Assembly: GCA_003139995.1 (NCBI GenBank)
Contig: PLIC01000109.1
Coordinates: forward strand, 1 to 64,000
Reading direction: 5' to 3'
Length of the DNA: 64,000 bases
Origin: Candidatus Acidiflorens stordalenmirensis
GTDB lineage: Bacteria > Acidobacteriota > Terriglobia > Terriglobales > Acidobacteriaceae
Below the pieces are notes generated by a model that ran no database searches, was not told the origin of the DNA, and was given only the letters and a program-made list of their open reading frames with translations. Shown here in pieces: positions 7,445 to 16,072 of the stretch (positions within the stretch are counted from its first letter, which is position 1; every line of letters starts with the position of its first letter). The position numbers and the translations under genes were made by a program.

Positions 7445-8642
7445 CACTAAAGCTGTATCGTGGCTCACTCCACAACCCAACGAACTCCGGGTGCTGCACG
7501 TCGAAGACAACGAACTGGACGCGGAACTCGTGGCCCAGGCCCTGCGAAATGGCGGCTTCTCATTTTCCGTGGTGGTGGTACAAACGGAAACCGGGTTTGA
7601 GCGGCAGCTTCGCTTGCAAAGTCCGGACGTGGTGATCGCCGACTACGACCTGCCGCAGTGGAAAGGAATGGAAGCGCTGGATGTGCTGCGGCGCGAAGGG
7701 CTGGAGATACCACTGATCCTGGTCTCGGGCGCGTTGGGAGACGTCACCGCGGTGGAATGCATCAAACGGGGCGCGACGGATTACGTTCTGAAAGACGGTC
7801 TGGCGCGGCTGCCCGAAGCAGTCCGCCGCGCTTTGCAGGAAAAACGGATGCTTCGTTTGCGCCGGCAAGCGGAACAGGATTTGGCGAGGAAAGTCGAGGA
7901 GCTTGCCCGCTCCAACGCGGACCTGGAACAATTCGCTTATATCGCATCGCATGACCTGCAGGAGCCGCTGCGCATGGTGGCGACTTATACGCAGTTGCTT
8001 GGCGAACGCTATCGCGGCCGGCTCGACGAGAACGCCGACAAATTCATCGGCTATGCCAGCGAGGGAGCTCTGCGCATGCAGACCTTGATTCAGGATCTGC
8101 TGGCCTTTTCGCGAGTAGGCCGGAGTGGCGACGCTTGCGGACGCGTCGATTGTGATGCGGCGGTGGAAGAGGTCCTGCAGAGTCTGGGTCCGGCGATGCG
8201 AGCGAGCGGCGCGGTGGTCACGCATGCGGCGCTGCCGATGGTTTGGGCGGACCGCTCGCAGGTAGCGCAGATCTTCCAGAACTTGATCGGGAACGCGATC
8301 AAGTTTCGCGGAAAGGAAGCGCTGGCAATCTCCGTGCAGGCCGAGAAAGCGGGCCAGCAGTGGTTGTTCAGCGTGAGCGATAACGGGATCGGCATTGCGC
8401 CGGAGTACAGAGAACACATTTTTGTCGTCTTCCAACGCCTGCACACCCGGGCCGAGTATGCGGGCAACGGAATTGGCCTGGCCATCTGCAAGAAAATCGT
8501 CGAGCACTGTGGCGGAAAGATCTGGGTTGAGGCACAGGCTGACCATGGCTCCATTTTCAAGTTCACGATGCCTTGCGATGGCCCGGCGGAGAAGGAGTTG
8601 GGCGGCGCGGAAACACGCACCTCAAGTCCTTCTATCTGTTAG
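7437..8642 (+). CDS. hybrid receiver-histidine kinase
   Basis: A 401-residue cytoplasmic two-component protein. The receiver domain covers about residues 18-135 with phospho-acceptor D69 (VVIAD). A short coiled linker (136-165) leads to a HisKA domain with H172 in ASHDLQEPLR and a HATPase_c domain with N box (NLIGNAIKF), G1 (DNGIGI) and G2 (GNGIGLA). It has no sensor of its own and no membrane segment. Its ATG lies inside the end of the ethylene-type sensor gene (8-base overlap), so translation is probably coupled and the sensor protein likely supplies the input. The receiver at the N terminus may receive a phosphate or gate the kinase. A separate receiver protein follows 138 bases downstream. 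Confidence 0.92.
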   Translation: MTDTKAVSWLTPQPNELRVLHVEDNELDAELVAQALRNGGFSFSVVVVQTETGFERQLRLQSPDVVIADYDLPQWKGMEALDVLRREGLEIPLILVSGALGDVTAVECIKRGATDYVLKDGLARLPEAVRRALQEKRMLRLRRQAEQDLARKVEELARSNADLEQFAYIASHDLQEPLRMVATYTQLLGERYRGRLDENADKFIGYASEGALRMQTLIQDLLAFSRVGRSGDACGRVDCDAAVEEVLQSLGPAMRASGAVVTHAALPMVWADRSQVAQIFQNLIGNAIKFRGKEALAISVQAEKAGQQWLFSVSDNGIGIAPEYREHIFVVFQRLHTRAEYAGNGIGLAICKKIVEHCGGKIWVEAQADHGSIFKFTMPCDGPAEKELGGAETRTSSPSIC

Positions 8643-8780
8643 GCACTTGCTGCTCGATCTCTTCAAGCAACCAGGTCTCTGAATCAACTTCCATCATCCA
8701 TCATTTACAAATCTCTACCCAAAGTATTCGCAAGGGCGGCGCGTGGCCTGCGTTCTTCAGGACAGGAACGGAGGTTTGTG

Positions 8781-9206
8781 ATGGAGAACCGAACGACAGT
8801 GCTCTACGTGGATGACAATCCCAAATCCAGCCGATTGCTAACCAGTGTTCTTGAAGAATGCGGGTTCCGAGTGATCACGAAGAATGACCCGATCGAGGCG
8901 CTCGCGCTTTGCCAGAGAACCTATTTCGATCTGGCGCTTCTTGACTACGAAATGCCTTTGATGTCGGGTTCGCGGTTAGCCGAGGAAATCAAGTTTCTGG
9001 CGCCGGATGTTCCCGTGGTCCTGATCTCTGGCCGTTCGTCTCTGCCGTCGGCGGAACTGGCGTTTGTGGATGCTCACTTCGGGTTTGGGACCGCCCTGGA
9101 CGATCTCGTTTGGACGATGCGTATCCTGGTGCAGCCTAAGCTGGCGAGGATGCCGGACCATCGCGCGATTCAACGCGCGATGACGCAGTGGGCGGACTCG
9201 ACATGA
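8781..9206 (+). CDS. atypical single-domain response regulator
   Basis: A 141-residue receiver protein with acidic pair D11/D12 and phospho-acceptor D55 in LALLDYEMP. The switch Ser lies in LISGRSS. The conserved Lys normally found after strand 5 is missing; that region reads AHFGFGTALDD. Signalling may therefore be altered. No output domain is present. The start is set by GGAGG six bases before ATG 8781. It follows the receiver-kinase gene and probably belongs to the same signalling pathway. A perfect 9-bp stem (CATCGCGCG/CGCGCGATG, 9159-9182) lies inside the 3' end of the coding region. Confidence 0.85.
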   Translation: MENRTTVLYVDDNPKSSRLLTSVLEECGFRVITKNDPIEALALCQRTYFDLALLDYEMPLMSGSRLAEEIKFLAPDVPVVLISGRSSLPSAELAFVDAHFGFGTALDDLVWTMRILVQPKLARMPDHRAIQRAMTQWADST

Positions 9207-9369
9207 AACGGGGCGGGCGCTTCGGCGCCGGTCAGTGGGACACCCTTTTGGGGGATGGATAAACAAAGGACGGCTGCAAGAAAACTCTTTCCTAGGCACG
9301 GTCGTAGACCCTAAACTGGGGGCAGGCAGGCCGAGGGTAGTTCCCAGACCTCGATCCCCGGGGGGTTCT

Positions 9370-10488
9370 GTGCGCGTATTGGTGACGGCGGACACGTTCA
9401 GCGGAGTATGGACGTACTCGCGTGAACTGGTTTCGGGCCTGGTGACCCACGGGGCGCAAGTCACGCTCGTCAGCTTTGGAGAAATTCCACTTCCTCATCA
9501 GACCGCATGGATGGACGGGCTACACGGGCTCGAATATCATCCCACTGCGTTTCGACTCGACTGGATGCAGGAAGGTGAGCAGGACTTCCACGCGGCCGAG
9601 GATTATCTGTGCGCGATCGTGCGCGACACGCGTCCCGATTTTCTGCACTTGAATCAATTGAGTTTTGGGGCGCTGCCAGTGGCGACGCCGCGGCTGGTGG
9701 CGGCGCACGGCGATGTGATCACGTGGTGGTTGAGCATCCACGGACACGAACCGGCCGCCTCGGCCTGGCTGAAGTGGTATCGCGCGACGATGGCCGCGGG
9801 CTTGAAGCGGGCCGAGGCCGTGGTCACCACTTCGCGCTGGATGGGAGAGATGCTGCGCGTTGCCTACGGCGACGATTTTGAGGGATACGTCATTCCGCCC
9901 GGGCGCAATCCGATTTATTTCAATCCGTTTGTGACCAAGGAAGAGTCGGTGCTGGCGATCGGGCGCCTATGGGATTCGGGAAAGCAGGTGGCATTGCTGA
10001 CCCAACACACGCATGGCCTGCCGGTGTGCATTGTGGGGGCGGATAACCCGATTCCCGCGCCGCCGGTGCCGATCCGGGCCGACGTGCGCGTCTCCACCGG
10101 CGAACACGAAATTTCGGTGAAGGGAGCGCAGACCGAATCGCAACTGCGCTCGCTTTACAGCAAGTCGACGATTTTTGCGGCGACTTCGCGCTACGAGCCT
10201 ACGGGATTGGCGTCGATCGAGGCGGCGTTCTCGCGCTGCGCTTTGGTGGCAAACGACATCGAAGTGTATCGCGAAATGTGGGGCGACGCGGCCTTGTACT
10301 TCGAACGCGATAGCGCCGAGAGCCTCAGCGAAGTGCTCGGCCAACTGGACGAAGACCGCGAACTCGCGCGCCTCTACGGCATGAGAGCCTACAATCGGGC
10401 GCGAGAGCGCTTCACGGCGCGACGGATGGTGGACGACTATCTGCGGCTGTATCGGCAGTTGCGGACTTCGAAGACGGCGGTGGCGTAA
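9370..10488 (+). CDS. family 4 (GT4, GT-B fold) glycosyltransferase
   Basis: A 372-residue cytosolic or membrane-associated glycosyltransferase. The N-terminal Rossmann part begins with VRVLVTADTFSGVWTYS, typical of GT4 acceptor domains. The C-terminal donor-binding part carries the family signature YEPTGLASIEA (the E-x7-E motif). The sugar donor and acceptor cannot be inferred. GTG 9370 is chosen because it directly precedes the first beta strand and has a G-rich stretch upstream. The frame is also open to a GTG at 9235, which would add 45 poorly structured residues. No other polysaccharide genes are adjacent, so it is not part of a recognisable capsule or LPS cluster. Confidence 0.85.
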   Translation: MRVLVTADTFSGVWTYSRELVSGLVTHGAQVTLVSFGEIPLPHQTAWMDGLHGLEYHPTAFRLDWMQEGEQDFHAAEDYLCAIVRDTRPDFLHLNQLSFGALPVATPRLVAAHGDVITWWLSIHGHEPAASAWLKWYRATMAAGLKRAEAVVTTSRWMGEMLRVAYGDDFEGYVIPPGRNPIYFNPFVTKEESVLAIGRLWDSGKQVALLTQHTHGLPVCIVGADNPIPAPPVPIRADVRVSTGEHEISVKGAQTESQLRSLYSKSTIFAATSRYEPTGLASIEAAFSRCALVANDIEVYREMWGDAALYFERDSAESLSEVLGQLDEDRELARLYGMRAYNRARERFTARRMVDDYLRLYRQLRTSKTAVA

Positions 10489-10860
10489 GTTCTTCTAATT
10501 GCAGAGACGGGGCTTACCGCGATCTCTAGTAGTGAGCTGTTTTGAAATCTGACCTCATAGTGGATTATTGGAGCAGGGAACACTCGGAGCAGCGGCGCGA
10601 ACACGGAAGGCACTGTTTGGTGGAAGATAATTGTTGGCGCACTCTTGGTCTACATAGAGATGAAGCTGATTTTGCATCCAAACACGAGAGCGTTTCAGCC
10701 CAGCAATCACACTCAAGCCATAGTCAAGCTCATTGTGGAATATGTGTTCCTGTTGCTTGGGGCATGGTTGATCTTTTCCGGCATACGAGCGAGGCACAAG
10801 TCTTAATCGGAGTTTCCCTGAAACGGTGCCGAGAAGTCCGTTCGTTTTACAATTGAAGGC
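10489..10860. other. spacer with a degenerate small membrane-protein frame
   Basis: 372 bases between the glycosyltransferase and argD-like genes. An open frame from 10561 to the TAA at 10804-10806 encodes a protein-like stretch with two hydrophobic segments (see separate entry). No ATG/GTG lies before the first segment, so a complete gene cannot be defined. A degenerate copy of the acggggctt hairpin word lies at 10505-10530. Confidence 0.4.
10561..10806 (+). pseudogene. possible remnant or unusual-start small membrane protein
   Basis: This frame translates to two hydrophobic segments: one around KIIVGALLVYIEMKLIL and a second around LIVEYVFLLLGAWLIFSGI. They are separated by a polar loop with an Asn/His/Gln-rich stretch, and the protein ends in basic residues before TAA. 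This looks like a real two-helix inner-membrane protein of about 60 residues. Yet the only in-frame starts are TTG 10645 and ATG 10660, both inside or after the first helix, apart from rare ATT codons at 10564 and 10567. Either the gene has lost its start or a non-standard start is used. No family was recognised. Confidence 0.35.
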
Positions 10861-12105
10861 ATGCCTCGCCTCGATCAGATCGCCGATCTAGAAAAGCGCT
10901 TTCTTCTCCCTACCTACAATCGCTATCCCGTTGGCTTTGAGCGCGGGAAAGGCGTTTTCCTCTACGACTTCGAAGGCAAGAAGTATCTCGACTTTGTGGC
11001 GGGGCTGGGCGTGAATGCGCTCGGTTATGCTCATCCTCGCATCGTGAAAGCCATCCGCGAGCAGGCGGCCCGGGTCATTCACCTTTCGAATCTCTATTAC
11101 AACGAATATCAGGGACAGCTTGCCGAGCGCCTTTGCCAGCTTTCGGGCCTTGATCGCGTATTCTTCTCGAACAGCGGCACCGAGGCCATGGAAGGCGCCA
11201 TCAAGCTGGCGCGTCTCGCCGGACACAAAGCAGGCGGCGAAGCCAAGTCCCAACTGGTGGCTCTGCAGGGTTCGTTTCACGGCCGGACGTTTGGCGCCAT
11301 GTCCCTGACCGGACAGGACAAATACCGCAAAGGTTTTGAGCCGCTGCTCGAAAATGTGACCTTTGTTGCGCAGAACGACGTTGACGCGCTGCGTGCTGCC
11401 GTCAACGCCAACACCTGCGCTATCGTGCTTGAGCCCATCTTTGGCGAAGGCGGAATCCTCGAGTGTTCCGAAGACTTCCTGCGCGAGTGCCGCACGCTTG
11501 CCGACCAGCACCAGGCCGCACTCATCTTCGACGAGATCCAGTGCGGCCTCGGCCGCACCGGCAAGATCTTTGCCTTCCAGAGTTTCGGCGTGGTTCCTGA
11601 TATCGTCGCCATCGCCAAGCCGATCGCTGCGGGATTGCCGCTCGGCGCGTTCTTGTCGAAAGAACATTTCGCCTCCGCGATTTCGCCCGGACAGCACGGC
11701 ACCACCTTTGGCGGAGGTCCGCTGGCGTGCCGCGTCGCGCTCGAATATCTGTCCATCGTCGAAGAAGAGCGCCTGCTGGAAAATGTCGAGAAGGTTGGCG
11801 GCTACCTGCATCAACAACTTCAGGAATTGGTCGACAAATACTCCGCTACGCGCGAAGTGCGCGGACGCGGATTTATTCAGGGTCTCGTCCTCGACATTCC
11901 CGCGCGCCCATTAGTGGAGCAGGCGCTGGCGGAGGGCGTGCTCTTCAACGCGACTCAGGACACCGTCCTGCGCTTCTTGCCGCCGTTTCTGCTCGAAGAA
12001 AAGCACGTGGATAAAGGCGCCAGAGTGCTGAAAAAATTGCTGGGCAAGAAGCGGAAGAAAGCGCAGACCGTGGTTTCAGCCGGCATAGCCGCGCCGGCGA
12101 ACTGA
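10861..12105 (+). CDS. argD: class III PLP aminotransferase, acetylornithine aminotransferase-like
   Basis: A 414-residue fold-type I PLP enzyme of the acetylornithine/ornithine/GABA aminotransferase subgroup, cytoplasmic. Signatures in order: the cofactor-phosphate loop SNSGTEA, SFHGRT, IFDEIQCGLGRTG, and the PLP lysine K253 in the AIAKPIAAG segment. The usual reaction is N-acetylglutamate semialdehyde plus glutamate to N-acetylornithine plus 2-oxoglutarate, but related 4-aminobutyrate or ornithine activities cannot be excluded. The C terminus is extended by a Lys/Arg-rich tail. No other arginine-synthesis gene is adjacent. A second class III aminotransferase (rocD) lies 46 kb away. Confidence 0.8.
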   Translation: MPRLDQIADLEKRFLLPTYNRYPVGFERGKGVFLYDFEGKKYLDFVAGLGVNALGYAHPRIVKAIREQAARVIHLSNLYYNEYQGQLAERLCQLSGLDRVFFSNSGTEAMEGAIKLARLAGHKAGGEAKSQLVALQGSFHGRTFGAMSLTGQDKYRKGFEPLLENVTFVAQNDVDALRAAVNANTCAIVLEPIFGEGGILECSEDFLRECRTLADQHQAALIFDEIQCGLGRTGKIFAFQSFGVVPDIVAIAKPIAAGLPLGAFLSKEHFASAISPGQHGTTFGGGPLACRVALEYLSIVEEERLLENVEKVGGYLHQQLQELVDKYSATREVRGRGFIQGLVLDIPARPLVEQALAEGVLFNATQDTVLRFLPPFLLEEKHVDKGARVLKKLLGKKRKKAQTVVSAGIAAPAN

Positions 12106-12127
12106 CGCAGGACTCGCAGCAAAAAAG

Positions 12128-12151
12128 AAGGGGAGCCAGAATTCAACTCCC
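12128..12151. repeat. GGGGAG...CTCCCC hairpin between argD-like and hydrolase genes
   Basis: An inverted repeat with 6-bp arms (GGGGAG and CTCCCC) sits 25 bases after the argD-like stop and is preceded by CAAAAAAGAA. On the minus strand this reads as hairpin plus T-run, but no minus-strand gene ends here. It could act as a weak bidirectional terminator. Confidence 0.35.
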
Positions 12152-12204
12152 CAAGAGCGATAGAGGCGATATCGCTTAGTAAGACTCTATCCGCGAGGAT
12201 TTCG

Positions 12205-13140
12205 TTGCCCATCGAAACGCAAAATTCCGAAGAAAAATTCATCCCCGCCGCCGAACGCAAAACGCCCGCGGGCACTTCGAGGGCTGGAGTTGCCGTTGAA
12301 GAGCGCTGGCTCGAACTCGCCGACGGGCGCATGCGCTATTTCAAGGCCGCGTCAGGCCCGGCGCTCATCCTGATTCACGGGCTGATTGGATATTCCTTTT
12401 CTTGGAGATTCACCATCCCCGCGCTCGCGCCCCATGCGACCGTTTACGCCATCGACAATCTGGGCGCTGGGTTGTCGATAGCTAATGAGGGCATGGACTG
12501 CACCGTGCGCGCGACCGCCGAGCGCGTTCTGCAGTTCGCGGACGCTCTCGGCATTCGAGATTTCGACCTGCTGGGTACCTCCCGCGGAGGCGGCGTCGCC
12601 ATCATGGTGGCCGCCATCTGTGTTGAGCGCAAGGATGCCCGATTGCGGCGCCTCGTGCTCGTGGCGCCCATCAATCCCTGGTCGCCGCATGGCAAGCGGC
12701 TCGCGCCCTTCTTGGGCAGCGCTTTCGGTTCCATGCTCTTCCGCAACACGATTGAGCGCTGGCGCTCGCTCGACTACCTGTGGCTGCGCCGCTTGTTCGG
12801 CGACGGATCAAAAATTCCGCCCGATTCGCTCGAGGGCTACCGCATGCCCGTACTCAAGAATCACTCCTTCCGCCATGCTTTGCGCATCGTAAGGAATTGG
12901 ACGGCGGATCTGGCGGAACTGGAAACGGCGCTTCCCAAGATCCGCGATTACCCCACTCTCCTCATGTGGGGAACGAAAGACCGCGCCGTTGATTTTCATT
13001 CCGCCGAGCCGCTGCGCCGGAATTTTCGCGATGTCCGTCTGATGGCCTTTGAGGGCGTCGGCCACTTGCCCTACGAAGAAGCGCCCGAGGACTTCAACCG
13101 CGCGCTCGTTGATTTCCTGACCGGCGGAAAAGGAAACTGA
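12205..13140 (+). CDS. alpha/beta hydrolase
   Basis: A 311-residue alpha/beta-hydrolase-fold protein. The oxyanion region is ILIHGLIG, the nucleophile elbow GTSRGG has S126, the acid is the Asp of MWGTKDRAVD and the catalytic His lies in FEGVGHLPYEE. The family includes lipases, haloalkane dehalogenases and C-C hydrolases; the substrate is unknown. The TTG start at 12205 has GAGG about 8 bases upstream. There is no signal peptide, so it is probably cytoplasmic. It lies between the argD-like gene and a DedA membrane protein with separate spacing to each. Confidence 0.82.
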   Translation: MPIETQNSEEKFIPAAERKTPAGTSRAGVAVEERWLELADGRMRYFKAASGPALILIHGLIGYSFSWRFTIPALAPHATVYAIDNLGAGLSIANEGMDCTVRATAERVLQFADALGIRDFDLLGTSRGGGVAIMVAAICVERKDARLRRLVLVAPINPWSPHGKRLAPFLGSAFGSMLFRNTIERWRSLDYLWLRRLFGDGSKIPPDSLEGYRMPVLKNHSFRHALRIVRNWTADLAELETALPKIRDYPTLLMWGTKDRAVDFHSAEPLRRNFRDVRLMAFEGVGHLPYEEAPEDFNRALVDFLTGGKGN

Positions 13141-13192
13141 TCGGTTCTCAGTCAACCCCGCTTGTCTGAGAACTGAGAACCGAGAACTGGTC
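13141..13192. repeat. ttctcagt / actgagaac short repeat cluster
   Basis: The spacer carries ggttctcagtc and, on the other side, gagaactgagaaccgagaac, giving both direct and inverted copies of a gagaactgagaac word. Similar words lie at 6868-6890, 22455-22468 and 23550-23580. It appears to be a dispersed intergenic repeat family. Confidence 0.6.
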
Positions 13193-13210
13193 CATACTGG
13201 CCTTCAATCC

Positions 13211-13828
13211 ATGCACTACACGATGGTCCACTCGCTGCGCGCATTCGTCGCCGACTACGGCTACTGGGCCGTGGCTCTGGCATTGCTGTCGGAGAGCGCC
13301 GGCGTTCCCGTCCCCGGTGAGATCGCGCTCCTGCTGGCTAGTTTCCTGGCCTATCACGAACATCAGCTCCATCTCGGCTGGATCATCGTGGTTGCCACGT
13401 GTGCCACTACGCTCGGCGGCGATCTGGGCTACGCCTTCGGCCACTATGGCGGGCGTCCGCTGCTCGATCGCTATCAAAGCTTCTTCCGGATTCCGTCCAC
13501 CGCGCTGCAACGCGGCGAGCGAATGTTCGCCCGCTATGGCGCAGCCGCCATTTTCTTTGCCCGCTTCATTTTCGGCGTGCGCGTTTTCGCCGGACCGCTG
13601 GCCGGCGTGCTGCGCATGAGGTGGCGAGCGTTTGCGATCTTCAACTTCCTGGGTGCGGCCGTCTGGGTCACCTGCATCGCCAGCGCCGGATATCTCTTCG
13701 GGCAACATTGGCGCAGCCTGGTGCGCGCCCTGCAGCGCTTCGATCTCGCCGTTCTGATTGTCGCCGTGTCTGTGGCCCTGTTTCTATGGTGGAGAAATCG
13801 CCGCCAGTCAACGCCGGATAATGATTGA
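13211..13828 (+). CDS. DedA/SNARE-associated family membrane protein
   Basis: A 205-residue integral membrane protein with the DedA (VTT) family pattern: ESAGVPVPGE near residue 30, a central loop with GHYGGRPLL, and FFARFIFGVRVFAGPLAG with the conserved Arg residues. DedA proteins act in lipid transport or turnover and membrane potential homeostasis. The last ~20 residues form a terminal helix followed by a charged tail. The spacer before it carries a short ctgagaactgagaacc repeat. The neighbours (hydrolase upstream, DUF58 downstream) do not specify its role. Confidence 0.9.
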   Translation: MHYTMVHSLRAFVADYGYWAVALALLSESAGVPVPGEIALLLASFLAYHEHQLHLGWIIVVATCATTLGGDLGYAFGHYGGRPLLDRYQSFFRIPSTALQRGERMFARYGAAAIFFARFIFGVRVFAGPLAGVLRMRWRAFAIFNFLGAAVWVTCIASAGYLFGQHWRSLVRALQRFDLAVLIVAVSVALFLWWRNRRQSTPDND

Positions 13829-13933
13829 AGGCTGCCTTCGATCGGATTTCCGCTCAAACTATCTTCCGTCACTTCCACTCGCCCCTCGGCCGTCATATGC
13901 TGGCAGAAGCACCGTCCGGCATCGGAGAGCTTC

Positions 13934-15361
13934 GTGATTACCGAACGCAAGCCAAACAGCCCGCAACCCGCAACCACGTCCCGCTTTTCGCTGGGGCTTT
14001 CGCAGGTCTGGGTGCGATTCCTGCTGGCGCTCGTGGGCCTGGCGCTGGCTTTCGGGGCGGCGCTGTTTTCCACGGTGGCGCGCGAGGCGGGCAGCCTCTG
14101 GGGAACTCTCATTATGGCCTCGGTGGCGCTGTTGCTGGCGACGTTCGTCGGCCTGACCACGGTGCCCTACCTGGCGCGGCGGGTAGTCGCGAGCCGTGTC
14201 CGCGAAGCGATGGACTACGACGTCACGCGCGCTGGCCTGATCTACATCCTGATCAGCGTCGTCATCGGAATCGCCGCCATTAACACCGGCAATAACCTGC
14301 TTTACGTTGTCGTCGCCGCGCTGCTCTCTGCCATTCTGGTTTCCGGCATCGCCTCGGCGCTCGTGCTCCGCAGTCTCACGCTCGATGTTCACTTGCCCGA
14401 ACACGTTTTTGCCGGGCGGCCGATGCTGGCGCGCTTGCTCTTGCAGAACGCCAGCGCATGGCTGCCCTCGTTTTCCGTGCGCGTGGTTCCCGCCAAGCGC
14501 AAAGCCGCCAAAGACCGCTGGCGCTGGGAAGCCTCGACCTTCGGCTTGCCTCGCAACCGCGCACCCCAGGACCAGTGGCTGCGGCTGCCCGACCGCCGCT
14601 TGCGGCGCGTGCGCGAGGAAGCGGAAAAGCCGATCCTCGAAGAATCCGTTTATTTTCCTTTTCTTGCCCCCGGGCAGGAACTCCGCGCCGACCTCGAGAT
14701 CAGCTTCCCGGTCCGCGGCCGCTACTCGGAAAAGAACTTCGGTCTGGCCACGCGTTTCCCCTTTTCCTTCCTGATGAAGACCCGGCGCATTAATCTGGCC
14801 CGCGAAGTGATCGTCTATCCCGCGGTTGAGCCCACCGAACAGTTCCGCGAAGTTCTTCCCATGGTCACCGGCGAGTTCGAAACCTTTGTGCGCGGACGCG
14901 GCTACAATCTTTACCTTATCCGCGACTACATGCCCGACGACTCGGCCCGCCATGTGGACTGGAAAGCCACGGCCCGCACCGGCGCGCTCAAAGTGCGCGA
15001 GTTCAGCCGCGAAGATGAACGCAAGCTCCGCATCGTGTTTGACAACCCCGCGCCCGGAATCCTGCAGCCCGTGCTGTATGAGCGAGCGGTGCGCCTGGCC
15101 GCCTCGCTGGGGTGGCACTTTCACCACGAAGATGTAGAAGTCTCCTTCGTTGCGCCGGGGTTGGAGCCCACCGAAGACGTATTCACCTTCCTCCGATACC
15201 TGGCCCTGGTCGAGCCGCGGGAGGAGACCCCCGTGTTCAGCCGTCTTCGGGCCAGTGAAGATTACAACTTGATTGTCACCGCCCGCGGCGCCGCCGAGAT
15301 GCCCGCCGCTTTGGCCGCCAGATCCTACGTCATTTCGCTGGGCGCGGGCCGGAGCGCGTAA
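13934..15361 (+). CDS. DUF58 domain membrane protein
   Basis: A 475-residue protein with two N-terminal hairpins of membrane helices (about residues 28-85 and 102-145). A long soluble part ends in the DUF58 signature IRDYMPDDSARHVDWKATAR. DUF58 proteins have a vWA-like fold and usually sit beside a MoxR AAA ATPase and a transglutaminase-like protein. Neither is adjacent here, so this copy is isolated. The GTG start at 13934 has GGAGAG 4 bases upstream. The role is unknown; chaperone-like assembly of envelope proteins is the general hypothesis for MoxR/DUF58 pairs. Confidence 0.87.
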   Translation: MITERKPNSPQPATTSRFSLGLSQVWVRFLLALVGLALAFGAALFSTVAREAGSLWGTLIMASVALLLATFVGLTTVPYLARRVVASRVREAMDYDVTRAGLIYILISVVIGIAAINTGNNLLYVVVAALLSAILVSGIASALVLRSLTLDVHLPEHVFAGRPMLARLLLQNASAWLPSFSVRVVPAKRKAAKDRWRWEASTFGLPRNRAPQDQWLRLPDRRLRRVREEAEKPILEESVYFPFLAPGQELRADLEISFPVRGRYSEKNFGLATRFPFSFLMKTRRINLAREVIVYPAVEPTEQFREVLPMVTGEFETFVRGRGYNLYLIRDYMPDDSARHVDWKATARTGALKVREFSREDERKLRIVFDNPAPGILQPVLYERAVRLAASLGWHFHHEDVEVSFVAPGLEPTEDVFTFLRYLALVEPREETPVFSRLRASEDYNLIVTARGAAEMPAALAARSYVISLGAGRSA

Positions 15362-15364
15362 CGG

Positions 15365-15418
15365 GTGTGGGGACGGGGCTTCGCCCCGTCCCGGCGGGGC
15401 GAAGCCCCGCCGCCACAC
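15365..15418. repeat. three-stem cloverleaf-like palindrome
   Basis: An outer stem GTGTGG (15365-15370) / CCACAC (15413-15418) encloses two perfect hairpins: GGGACGGGGC-TTC-GCCCCGTCCC (15370-15392) and GGCGGGGC-GAA-GCCCCGCC (15393-15411). It lies directly after the DUF58 stop codon; a T-run occurs 8 bases later (15427-15433). It may double as a terminator, but the sequence clearly belongs to the dispersed ACGGGGC hairpin family. Confidence 0.8.
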
Positions 15419-15579
15419 ATACTTCATTTTTTTCTTCCCCTGCGCCGATTTTCGACATATACTCCGCCTACTCCGCCGGGGGTCCAGACACAAAGCGGTG
15501 TTGCTTCTTTCGTTCAAGACGAATTTGAAGCCGTTCGCCGGACACGTCGCTTTCCGGCACAAGTCCACGGGAGGTGCAA

Positions 15580-16014
15580 ATGTTGATCTGCGATCTGCTC
15601 AAAGATCAAGTCACCATATCCGCCGAGGCCCACCAGACCGTGCTCGAAGTCGCCCGCATGATGGTGGAGCACAAGATCGGCGCCGTGCCGGTCCTCGAAG
15701 AAGGCCAACTAACCGGCATTTTTTCCGAGCGCGACCTGATGAGCCGCGTGGTGGTTGGCGGCAAGGATCCCGCCCGCACCCTGGTCGGCCAGGTTATGAC
15801 CGAAGATCCGCTGACCGTCGCTCCAAATGATCCCGTCGAAACATGCATGACCCTGATGAAGCGGCATGGCTTCCGTCACCTGCCGGTCTGCGCGGGACGT
15901 GAATTGAAGGGCGTTGTTTCTCTGCGCGACATCCTCCTCCACGACCTCGACGAAAAAGACGATGAAGTGCGCATGATGCGCGCCTACCTGCATTCCTCGC
16001 CCGAGGCGGGATAG
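15580..16014 (+). CDS. tandem CBS domain protein
   Basis: A 144-residue cytoplasmic protein made of two CBS domains (about residues 8-65 and 75-130), which together form one Bateman module that binds adenosyl ligands such as AMP, ATP or NADH. Signatures are KIGAVPVLE..GIFSERDL and MTEDPLTV..GFRHLPV..GVVSLRDIL. No effector domain is fused, so it probably acts as a free sensor or regulatory subunit. ATG 15580 is chosen because GGAGG lies six bases upstream; an in-frame GTG at 15574 overlaps that site. The gene is flanked by non-coding sequence and may be monocistronic. Confidence 0.9.
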   Translation: MLICDLLKDQVTISAEAHQTVLEVARMMVEHKIGAVPVLEEGQLTGIFSERDLMSRVVVGGKDPARTLVGQVMTEDPLTVAPNDPVETCMTLMKRHGFRHLPVCAGRELKGVVSLRDILLHDLDEKDDEVRMMRAYLHSSPEAG

Positions 16015-16072
16015 GCTTGACCTTACCCAGCGGTTGGCGGCAAGGCAGTTGTCCAGACGGTAATAGTTGCCA

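Noticed and set aside
7560-8546. 328-codon minus-strand frame opposite the histidine kinase
   Set aside because: Shadow of the kinase reading frame; no signature, no ribosome-binding site.
13859-15568. 569-codon minus-strand open frame opposite the DUF58 gene
   Set aside because: Antisense shadow of a well-supported gene; composition is Gly/Arg/Gln-rich without domains.
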